From NCBI RefSeq assembly GCF_004791585.1, contig NZ_SRUU01000016.1, positions 62,001 through 126,000 of the forward strand: a stretch of 64,000 nucleotides of DNA. Direction: 5' to 3'. Under the pieces are notes generated by a model. That model saw only the letters and a program-made list of their open reading frames with translations, searched no databases and had not been told where the DNA came from. A program made the position numbers and the translations under genes. Source of the DNA: Mesorhizobium sp. M1C.F.Ca.ET.210.01.1.1. GTDB lineage: Bacteria; Pseudomonadota; Alphaproteobacteria; Rhizobiales; Rhizobiaceae. Shown here in pieces: positions 57,827-64,000 of the stretch (position 1 is the stretch's first letter; the number at the start of each line of letters is the position of its first letter).

Positions 57827-58327
57827 TTACCAGGTGAGCTGCAGGCCGGCGTTGCCGCCGACGGTCTTGCCAGAGAAGGCGACGCCGGCGGCGCCCGCCA
57901 GCCGGCCATTGCCGCCGGCGAAAAGGCCCTCGCCCAGCACGGCCGCGCCGGTGACGCCCATGGCGTTGGACTGGCCGGCATTGCCCCAGTTGACGCGCGC
58001 GCCGAAATGCTCGCCCTGCACCAGGTCCGGGCTGGTCAGCGCCGAGGCCACCGAGGCGCCTTCGAAGGCGCGCTGGACGCGGGCGTCGATGTCGTCGACC
58101 TTGCTCGCCAGTGCCGTCTTGCCGACGACCACGCCGTCCTCGGTCAGGCGGCGCGTCTCGCCGGTATTGGCGTTGATGCAGGTGTCGGTGCCGGGGCTGT
58201 AGTAATACTGCGCACCGTAAAGCGAGCATACCTTGACGTGCTCGACCGGCGCGGCCGAACCCTGTGCCGCAACGCCGCTTGCCGCAGCCAGAAACGCAAA
58301 CGAAATAAGACGGTTGATGCCCCGCAT
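57827..58327 (-). CDS. YadA-anchor-like outer membrane protein 2
   Basis: A 166-residue tandem paralogue of the previous protein: VKVCSLYGAQYYYSPGTDTC, ASKVDDIDARVQRAFEGASV and a terminal KTVGGNAGLQLTW. AGGGGGCAGGG-type sequence lies upstream of the ATG. The sister gene starts 20 bp after this stop, so they form one operon. The two differ mostly in the loop before the coiled coil. They might form homo- or heterotrimers in the outer membrane. Confidence 0.75.
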   Translation of the reverse strand: MRGINRLISFAFLAAASGVAAQGSAAPVEHVKVCSLYGAQYYYSPGTDTCINANTGETRRLTEDGVVVGKTALASKVDDIDARVQRAFEGASVASALTSPDLVQGEHFGARVNWGNAGQSNAMGVTGAAVLGEGLFAGGNGRLAGAAGVAFSGKTVGGNAGLQLTW

Positions 58328-58684
58328 ACCCTGCCCCCAAGTTGGATTGAAAAAGCCCTTGCGCGAAAGCACCATTGGAGCGCGAACCGCGTCAACGGGA
58401 GTTCCGGGCTCAATACCTGACTTTTACTGGGATCATTTCGAATGAACGCGCGCTGTTGCCGCAACGTCACAGTGGACTGGCCGACCTATCCAGCAACCCG
58501 CGATCGGGCGAGGTCTATTTATAAAGGATAGCTAATTTTAGCCTAAACTAATACTATTCGCACCTACGCCATAGGCGGCGCAAGTTGCTGCATATCCATG
58601 CGCGTTAAAATCTATCAGGCGCGAGCTTGCCCGCGCCCTCGTTCACAGTTGTGGGGATGGACCGGCGACGCTGGTCGCCGGAAA
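58328..58684. other. Intergenic, no gene seen
   Basis: AT-rich around 58510-58560 (TATTTATAAAGGATAGCTAA), which may hold promoters for the leftward YadA-like operon and others. No reading frame with a ribosome site was found. Confidence 0.4.
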
Positions 58685-58945
58685 TCAGCCCTTGGCTTTC
58701 GGCTTGGCGGCTTGCTTTGCCTTGCTTGGGGCCTTGCTTGCTGCCTTGGCTGGGGCTTTGGCGGGCGCCTTGGCCTTGGCGGTGGCGGCCTTCTTCGGCG
58801 CGGCCTTCGGCTTCGGCTTCGCAGCGCCGTCGATCTCGGCGGCCGCCTGGTCCCAGTGCTCCATATGCGCGCCTTCCGGCCGCCCTGCCTGTTCCCAAAT
58901 CTCGTGCGCCCGCCGGCGAATGCGTTCCTGCCTGTCGTCCGTCAC
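58685..58945 (-). CDS. DUF2934 protein with Lys/Ala-rich tail
   Basis: An 86-residue protein with a GTG start and AGGAGGCGACA upstream. TDDRQERIRRRAHEIWEQAG then RPEGAHMEHWDQAAAEID form the DUF2934 domain, followed by a histone H1-like tail (AKPKPKAAPKKAATAKAKAP...). The basic tail suggests DNA contact. DUF2934 proteins are short and of unknown function. Confidence 0.85.
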   Translation of the reverse strand: MTDDRQERIRRRAHEIWEQAGRPEGAHMEHWDQAAAEIDGAAKPKPKAAPKKAATAKAKAPAKAPAKAASKAPSKAKQAAKPKAKG

Positions 58946-59055
58946 TGTCGCCTCCTTTGGATGGGGCCGTTGCCCCGACGGAAACATTAGCGGAATTTTC
59001 CGGTTGCGTCTTGCGCATCGGACGCGTGGGACGTGAACTTACGCAACGATTTTCT

Positions 59056-59265
59056 TCAGTGCGCGCCGGAGACGACGGCGACGCCCAGATACGCTGCCTT
59101 TTTTGTAATCAATGCGGCTAAATCCGCGTCAGAGCGGTCGGTTCCGGTGCTCTTGCGCAGGATGGTGATCGCTTCATCCATCGACAGCAGGCCGGTGCGA
59201 TGTTCGGCCAACAGCTTGTCGACGGCCTTTGCGCAATCGGCTGATTCGACATGGGGATGGTGCAT
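59056..59265 (-). CDS. Small conserved protein
   Basis: A 69-residue helical protein with GAAAGGAGTCG upstream: VESADCAKAVDKLLAEHRTG and LSMDEAITILRKSTGTDRSD. It is 75 bp downstream of a DUF1236 gene, in the same direction. No function recognised. Confidence 0.6.
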   Translation of the reverse strand: MHHPHVESADCAKAVDKLLAEHRTGLLSMDEAITILRKSTGTDRSDADLAALITKKAAYLGVAVVSGAH

Positions 59266-59340
59266 GGTTGCGACTCCTTTCTAGGAGCCGGCATCCTCCC
59301 GCCGGCATGGCGGGAGGATCGGGGCTCGTAAGCACATAGG

Positions 59341-59643
59341 TTACTCGATAACCTGTACCACTCTGCGAGTGCTCGGGTCGACCAAAACCGCATGGTCGTT
59401 GACGACCACATACCTGTACTGAACGTCCGGCACCGTCTGCAATTCGACCGTGTCAGGCACCGTCGAGCCAATGCCGAGCTCCAGCCCCAGGATATTGACC
59501 GAGGCGACCGGATGCTTGTGGACGTACTCCTTGACGATGGTCTGCTGCTGCGGTGTGACGATCACCTCATCCGCAGCCGCAAAGCCTATGCCGGCGATCA
59601 GAGCTAGGCCGGCAACAGCAGGAATAAGGGTGGTTTTCATCAT
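59341..59643 (-). CDS. DUF1236 periplasmic protein 1
   Basis: A 100-residue protein with a signal peptide (MKTTLIPAVAGLALIAGIGF) and the DUF1236 domain (TIVKEYVHKHPVASVNILGL and YRYVVVNDHAVLVDPSTRRV). The same architecture occurs at 60992 and at the C terminus of 61513. DUF1236 proteins are periplasmic, envelope-associated and of unknown function. Confidence 0.88.
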   Translation of the reverse strand: MMKTTLIPAVAGLALIAGIGFAAADEVIVTPQQQTIVKEYVHKHPVASVNILGLELGIGSTVPDTVELQTVPDVQYRYVVVNDHAVLVDPSTRRVVQVIE

Positions 59644-59850
59644 AAGTCTCCTGTTGTTTTGGCGAGCTCCGCCCTGCCTCCGCGCGGAAACCAGGCAGAA
59701 TCGAACATAGGAGCTCCCGGGGCAAACGCCTCGGGAACGCTGTTGTTCCGTCGGCGGCTAAATGATCCGGCTCCGCCGAGCGAGCCCGGGAACCGTCGCG
59801 GCGGCTTTGCATTGTTTGCTTTGCACGATCAGGCAAGCCGAAAGCCCGCC

Positions 59851-60189
59851 ATGCATAGAGTTCTCGTCAGAAGCGACATGGCCTTTCGCCGCCCGGTGGC
59901 GATCGCCGTCGGCGCCGGCTTCAAGCGCGAGATCGCTTCGCTGGCCGCGATGGAGAATTTCCTCACCGAATGGCCGCCGGCGATGCGGGGCGACTGCTAT
60001 CGCGCGGCAGTGCGGGCCTGCGATGCAACGAGGACGGGAGACGTGAAGCTCGAGGAAGCGCGGCGGACCTTCCTCGCATTCGCCCAGAAGGCCGGCATCC
60101 TATGGACCGGCATCGATCCGGTGACGGCGCTGCGCGAAGCCAAGATCAGGCGCGTCAGAGCCAGGCGCGAGAACCAGCCGAGGCTATGA
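59851..60189 (+). CDS. DUF982 protein
   Basis: A 112-residue protein: FRRPVAIAVGAGFKREIASL, AAMENFLTEWPPAMRGDCYR and RRTFLAFAQKAGILW match DUF982, a rhizobial family of ~80-100 residues. ATG at 59851 or 59878. A strong terminator follows, and it is divergent from the DUF1236 gene. Confidence 0.85.
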   Translation: MHRVLVRSDMAFRRPVAIAVGAGFKREIASLAAMENFLTEWPPAMRGDCYRAAVRACDATRTGDVKLEEARRTFLAFAQKAGILWTGIDPVTALREAKIRRVRARRENQPRL

Positions 60190-60195
60190 AAGAAA

Positions 60196-60232
60196 AAGCC
60201 CCTCGCTACTCGGCGAAGGGCTCTTTTTTCGA
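60196..60232 (+). terminator. Rho-independent terminator
   Basis: AGCCCcTCGC-tactcg-GCGAaGGGCT followed by CTTTTTTC, immediately after the DUF982 stop. Confidence 0.88.
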
Positions 60233-60252
60233 GGAAGGCCCTCGATACCGGA

Positions 60253-60348
60253 TCAATCGATGACTTGCTGCGAGGTCGGAACATCGGCCGTCACCGCGGA
60301 CAGCTTCTCGCGCTTCACCAGCACCGGCTTTTCATAGGTCCTTTTCAT
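60253..60348 (-). CDS. 31-residue peptide with lasso-type leader motif
   Basis: ATG at 60348 with AAGGGGGTGAAC upstream. It reads MKRTYEKPVLVKREKLSAVT and ends in a distinct tail (ADVPTSQQVID) that contains Asp. The YxxPxL and LSAVTA words match the two peptides at 35.9-36.2 kb, 24 kb away. The flanking genes are a DUF982 gene and a 73-residue hypothetical; there is no maturation gene nearby. Confidence 0.7.
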   Translation of the reverse strand: MKRTYEKPVLVKREKLSAVTADVPTSQQVID

Positions 60349-60538
60349 GTTCACCCCCTTTTGCTCGCTTGGCTTGCGCAGGTTCACGCCACAACCATGA
60401 AGTTGTCAATCGCACGGGCATCGCATGGCGAAGCGAACTTTGCCGGTGCCGGTGTGGGCCATGCGCAACGCCGCTCGCTGCCGCCCTATTCCGGGCGGCA
60501 GCCGGTCGACATCGAATGGCTGGGAGGTGCTGGCCGCC

Positions 60539-60760
60539 TCAGGTCGGCGATGTTTCGCTGAGCGCCTCGCTGAGGAAGGATGCGGCGATCAGGTCGTCCG
60601 CATCGATGCGTAGGGAGCCGTCGCCGCCCCCCATGATGGCCGCGACCTTCTGGAAGGTCTTCATCTCGTGTTCGGTGATCCTGGCGTCCTGCATCCGGGC
60701 TTTCAGATCGGCGACGCGCATCCCGAGCGAGCGGGATGTTCCGATTTCTCGTTTCGACAT
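60539..60760 (-). CDS. Small protein of unknown function
   Basis: A 73-residue helical protein with GGAGGACTAG upstream: SRSLGMRVADLKARMQDARI and FQKVAAIMGGGDGSLRIDAD. It ends 190 bp from the lasso-leader peptide gene and runs in the same direction, so it might share a transcript. No family recognised. Confidence 0.6.
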   Translation of the reverse strand: MSKREIGTSRSLGMRVADLKARMQDARITEHEMKTFQKVAAIMGGGDGSLRIDADDLIAASFLSEALSETSPT

Positions 60761-60991
60761 GTTGACTAGTCCTCCTCGCCCCCAGCCCGGGCCTGTTATC
60801 GCCGCCGCCCGAATCCACATGCTGCCCGTACTTTGTGTTGTCTATGTGTTGTCTGTGAGACAGGGCGAACCAGAGGCGGCAACGCGCGCTCCGGCGGAAG
60901 GTTCCGTTAGCATCTGGTAACAAAATAAAACCGGTCAATGGTCCGTCGCCCGCAAACGGACGACGGACCATTCCAGCGCGACCCGCCGGTT

Positions 60992-61291
60992 TTATTGGAT
61001 CACTTTGACGACCTTGCGAGTACCGGGATCGACGATAACGGTCTTGTTGTCGACCACGACGTAACGGTATTTGACGTTCGGCACTTCGTGGAGTTCTACC
61101 GTATCGGGGAGCGTGCTGCCGATACTGAGCTCGACGCCGGGAACCTTCACCGAAGCCAGCGGCTGCTTGTGCACATATTCGCGGATGACCGTCTCCTGCT
61201 CGGGCTGGATGATGACGTCCTGAGCGGCGGCGGCGCCTATGCCGACGAGAAGCAGGAGGCCCGCGGCGGCTGTGGTGAGATGCATCTTCAT
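60992..61291 (-). CDS. DUF1236 periplasmic protein 2
   Basis: A 99-residue protein with a signal peptide (MKMHLTTAAAGLLLLVGIGA) and DUF1236 (VIREYVHKQPLASVKVPGVE, YRYVVVDNKTVIVDPGTRKV). About 60% identical to the 59341 protein. GAAAGGAAACG precedes the ATG. Divergent from the third family member at 61513. Confidence 0.88.
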   Translation of the reverse strand: MKMHLTTAAAGLLLLVGIGAAAAQDVIIQPEQETVIREYVHKQPLASVKVPGVELSIGSTLPDTVELHEVPNVKYRYVVVDNKTVIVDPGTRKVVKVIQ

Positions 61292-61512
61292 GGTCGTTTC
61301 CTTTCGTGGGTGACGTTCGCCTCCTACGCTGCGCCTGCGATCTCCACAGCCGTCGGCACTCGCCCAACGCGGGCCGCCAATCCTTGTTCCTGCAAAACTT
61401 CCGTCGGCGTTTCCACAAAACGTCACCGGAGGTTCGAGGAGTAAATTCGGAACAATGGCTTTTACGTCGGGTTTATCCGAGTGAAGGGACCGACTCTCCG
61501 AGGAGAAATCAG

Positions 61513-62433
61513 ATGAAACACCTGCTGATCACGAGCATGATCGCGCTCGGCGTCGGTTGCGGCGCCGCGATGGCGCAGACCGAATCCGCGCAGCCGAGCG
61601 GCGACAACAACTGTGTCGCCGGCCAAGCCGACTGTCAGAAGGGCGGCAAGGCGGGCGAGAAGGCCCAGGGCAAGATGAAGCCGCAGACCGAGCAGAAAGC
61701 CCAGGGCAAGGCCGGCGCCAACACTGAAGAGCAGGCCCAGGGCAAGACCAAGTTGAAGACCAATGAGGCCCAGGGTCAAGCCGGTACCAGCACCGAGCAG
61801 CAGGCTCAGGGCAAGCCGAAGATGAAGACCGCTGAGCAGGCTCAGGGGCAGGTCGGCACAAAGACCGAGGAGCAGGCTCAGGGTACGGCCAAGTGCCAGA
61901 CCGGCATGGCCAACTGCCCGAAGGGCTCGAAGACGAACGAACAGGCCCAGGGCAAGACCAAGTTGAAGGCCACTGAGCAGAACGCCCAAGGGACGACCGG
62001 CACAACGACGGAGCAGAACGCCCAGAGCAAGACCGGCACAACGACTGAGCAGAATGCGCAGGGCACCACCAAGATGCAGACCCAGCAGAACGCGCAGGGC
62101 AAGACGGGCACGAGCACCGAGCAGAACGCTCAGGGCACCGTCCAGACCGACCAGAACAAGACGGCCTCGATCACCAACGTGACGGTCGAGCAGAAGACGC
62201 AGATCACGCAGATCATTCACGAGACCCACGTCCAGCCGGTTCGTGATGTCACCTTCGACATCTCGGTCGGCGTCGAGATCCCGCGGCACAAGATTCGCCT
62301 GCACCGTGTTCCGGCCCGCATCGTCAAGATCGTCCCGGCTTATGAAGACTTCGAGTACTTCGTGTTGGCCGACGGACGCATCATCATCGTCGATCCGGAC
62401 ACGTATACGATCGTGGCGATCCTGGAGGCCTGA
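61513..62433 (+). CDS. DUF1236 protein with a long Gln/Lys-rich repeat region
   Basis: A 306-residue exported protein. After a signal peptide (MKHLLITSMIALGVGCGAAM), residues ~45-210 hold about a dozen imperfect 11-13-residue units of type EQxAQGKxKxxT (TEEQAQGKTKLKTNE, TEQNAQGTTGTTTEQN). The C-terminal DUF1236 domain follows (TQIIHETHVQPVRDVTFDIS, YEDFEYFVLADGRIIIVDPD). Two Cys pairs (NNCVAGQADC, KCQTGMANC) break the repeat. The repeats probably form a disordered linker in the periplasm. Confidence 0.88.
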   Translation: MKHLLITSMIALGVGCGAAMAQTESAQPSGDNNCVAGQADCQKGGKAGEKAQGKMKPQTEQKAQGKAGANTEEQAQGKTKLKTNEAQGQAGTSTEQQAQGKPKMKTAEQAQGQVGTKTEEQAQGTAKCQTGMANCPKGSKTNEQAQGKTKLKATEQNAQGTTGTTTEQNAQSKTGTTTEQNAQGTTKMQTQQNAQGKTGTSTEQNAQGTVQTDQNKTASITNVTVEQKTQITQIIHETHVQPVRDVTFDISVGVEIPRHKIRLHRVPARIVKIVPAYEDFEYFVLADGRIIIVDPDTYTIVAILEA

Positions 62434-62455
62434 TCCGGACGTCATCGCGACAAAC

Positions 62456-62496
62456 GAACCCGCCGCGCCGCGAGGCCTGGCGGGTCCTTTTTGTTT
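62456..62496 (+). terminator. Rho-independent terminator
   Basis: ACCCGCC and GGCGGGT arms with a GC-rich 14-nt loop, then CCTTTTTGTTTT, 25 bp beyond the DUF1236-repeat gene. Confidence 0.8.
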
Positions 62497-62835
62497 TCCT
62501 GCGCCAGCACGCTGCCGAAGCCACGTTGCCTCCCGGACGCGGGGCACGCCAATCGTACCCGGCGAAAGATCGGGGCAAAGTCATATTCGGACAGCGGATC
62601 CCGGACAGCCCGACCTGCTTATCGTGATGACACAGGACTTCGCCGACCGGGCTGTGTCCAGCAGTTGAGGGACGACCAACTATCTGGATCGCCTTGCAGC
62701 CTCCGCATATCGGCGGCCGGCATCCGGAGAAACGACAAACCGGCCCCGCCGCCTTTACAGGAAAGCAGCTGGGTCGGCCTCCCGCCGATGAAGGGACGTT
62801 TTCGGCGGTCGTCGGGTTGCGGAATCGCGACGGTT

Positions 62836-62928
62836 CTAGTTCAGCAGGATTCCGGTGGCGGCAACGACGACGAAAAGGTCGAAGACGGGCGCAAGAAGCC
62901 ACCGCGCCTCGTAGACGCTGCGGCCCAT
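62836..62928 (-). CDS. 30-residue single-helix membrane peptide
   Basis: ATG at 62928 with AGGAGGAACTG just upstream. MGRSVYEARWLLAPVFDLFV begins with the EARWLLA word seen in the 33-residue peptide at 25529 and is followed by a hydrophobic stretch to the stop. Strong ribosome site and shared motif indicate a real gene of a small family. Other parts of 62497-63153 hold no supported gene. Confidence 0.6.
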   Translation of the reverse strand: MGRSVYEARWLLAPVFDLFVVVAATGILLN

Positions 62929-63153
62929 CAGTTCCTCCTGATTAACGCGATGAATGGGAACGGATCGGCCCTGGCTTGGTTCCTGAGGCAGAGGTCCCGG
63001 ACCGTTGGCCGTGATGGCACGGCCTTAAGGTCTATGGCATGGAGACTGCCTGAAGCCTTGCGGTCCTCGCGGAAAAGGTGCAAGGGTCGAGACGGGTAGA
63101 AAAACGGGCGAGATCGCCGGAGCCGAAACGGGTTGCGGCGCTCGGTAGGGCAA

Positions 63154-63453
63154 ATGTATTTTCCGCAGTTCCTTGTGGGAATGACGGCAACGCTTCTGGT
63201 GGTCCTTGGATGGACCTACGGATCCACGGGATCGGTCTGGGCATCGCTGGCCTGGACGTTCCTGGCGGGCGTGGTGCTGCAGGCAGGCTATTTCGTGGCC
63301 GTGCTGTGGCTCGTGCACGCCGAAAATCGCGTGATGGACGAGACCACGGCGAGCGACGCCAGCCCAACGCCGGCCAAGCTGCCCGGCCCGTTCGAGCGGG
63401 ACGGCATTATCCATGCGCTGATCTCGCGGCTGTTCCCGAAGCTGCTGCCCTAA
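63154..63453 (+). CDS. ExoX-like exopolysaccharide production repressor
   Basis: A 99-residue protein with two membrane helices: MYFPQFLVGMTATLLVVLGW and SLAWTFLAGVVLQAGYFVAV. It resembles the ExoX/Psi family of rhizobia that lowers exopolysaccharide synthesis by acting on the ExoY-type priming transferase. The ATG at 63154 has GTAGGG upstream; an in-frame TTG lies seven codons earlier. ExoY or its cluster is not in the window. Confidence 0.75.
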   Translation: MYFPQFLVGMTATLLVVLGWTYGSTGSVWASLAWTFLAGVVLQAGYFVAVLWLVHAENRVMDETTASDASPTPAKLPGPFERDGIIHALISRLFPKLLP

Positions 63454-63827
63454 AGTCGTTACGGCGAGCCGCTCTGACAATCGTCAGCGCCGCCTTCGGG
63501 AGCGGCCCGGTGTCCTTGATTTCGGGGAGCAAGAGCCACCGGGCCTAACCAGCGGGGACCTTACGGGGACTTAGCTACTTGGACGCGCCGGCTGGCGAAG
63601 AAGAGTACGCTCATGCCGATGTAGTCGAAACGCATCCATAAGGACGAAGGTCGGGGTAGCTCGTCATTCGGGTGCTGGAACAGCGCGATTGCAACCGCCC
63701 GGACGCATAGCGGGCTTGCGACGATATTCGGGCCCAACCGGCGCGCGGGCCGATCCGGAAGTCTGCAGCTCTTCCACCCGTGCCGCGGCCGAGCGGCGAG
63801 CGGCCGCCCGGCGATGGCTATCGATGT
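63454..63827. other. Intergenic, no gene seen
   Basis: About 370 bp between convergent genes. A 24-codon frame at about 63560-63634 (minus) has no ribosome site. Nothing else is supported. Confidence 0.4.
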
Positions 63828-64000
63828 TCAGCGCGCCGTGGCAGCCGCCGTGGAGCGCACCGCTTCGGCGGGCGAAAAGACGACGAAGGCAAAGACCAGC
63901 ACGGCGGCGGCGACGACCAGCGAGCCGATAGCCACGACCGGCTCGATCCCCGGATGGCCTCCCGCCAGCAGCCAGTAGAGCGCCGGCAGCATGATGACGA
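63828..64000 (-). CDS. 3' part of a membrane protein (partial)
   Basis: Stop at 63828-63830; open to the window edge, about 57 residues. Two hydrophobic segments (MLPALYWLLAGG and VVAIGSLVVAAAVLVFAFVV) and a polar C terminus (SPAEAVRSTAAATAR). The family cannot be told from this fragment. Confidence 0.6.
   Translation of the reverse strand, partial: VIMLPALYWLLAGGHPGIEPVVAIGSLVVAAAVLVFAFVVFSPAEAVRSTAAATAR

Noticed and set aside
63560..63634. 24-codon minus-strand frame
   Set aside because: No ribosome site or similarity.

Overview
The window is GC-rich, tightly packed chromosomal DNA from an alphaproteobacterium. Rhizobiales fits best, most likely Mesorhizobium or a close Phyllobacteriaceae relative. 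The evidence is a rhizopine (Moc)-type gene set, DUF1127, DUF1236, DUF2934, DUF982 and DUF3606-like small proteins, a GcrA-type regulator, an ExoX-like exopolysaccharide protein, and many rhizobial intergenic mosaic (RIME-like) and short palindromic repeats. No rRNA, tRNA, CRISPR array, transposase or integrase was seen. The assignment is made from family content, not from a database search.

Layout. 1-4.8 kb: a leftward Moc-like catabolic cluster (LacI regulator, PanB-like aldolase, membrane di-iron oxygenase, sugar/inositol-type periplasmic binding protein, Rieske ferredoxin). 4.9-9.0 kb: membrane glycosylation genes (GT-C/PIG-V-like mannosyltransferase and partner; divergent GT2-methyltransferase-GtrA operon). 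9.2-11.2 kb: a small protein, an aldo/keto reductase and a TetR regulator with a perfect 20-bp palindrome at its start. 11.5-15.4 kb: a three-gene molybdenum aldehyde dehydrogenase of PaoABC type. 15.5-20.7 kb: a secreted protein, an MDR oxidoreductase divergent from a LysR gene, an NfeD protease/slipin pair and a DUF1127 peptide. 21.0-24.6 kb: OsmC, two flavoproteins and a MaoC hydratase. 24.7-31.4 kb: small secreted and membrane proteins, a transcription factor-hydrolase fusion, and an MFS pump divergent from LysR.

31.5-36.2 kb is accessory-looking: a stand-alone ATP-dependent DNA ligase, several tiny proteins, two genes that share one duplicated 77-bp leader, and two 29-30 residue peptides with a lasso-peptide-type leader motif placed behind a 310-aa protein of unknown function. 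A third such peptide lies at 60.3 kb. 37.5-46.5 kb: RidA, PhnA-like, AI-2E-type permease, OafA-type acyltransferase, cupin, paired secreted Tyr/His-rich proteins and DUF763.

46.5-51.3 kb is a leftward phage-replication-like cluster (DUF6456-type, GcrA-like, replication-initiator-like, Cro-like) facing an XRE/S24 repressor. The last ~125 bp of the repressor gene occurs again 3.6 kb downstream, bracketing DUF2167, TPR and nucleotidyltransferase-fold genes. The operator of the repressor (CGTAC-N5-GTACG) recurs on the promoter of a separate gene at 55.75 kb, which suggests a small regulon. 55-64 kb: cupredoxin, small envelope and stress proteins, tandem YadA-anchor-like proteins, three DUF1236 proteins, an ExoX-like protein and the end of a membrane protein that runs off the window.
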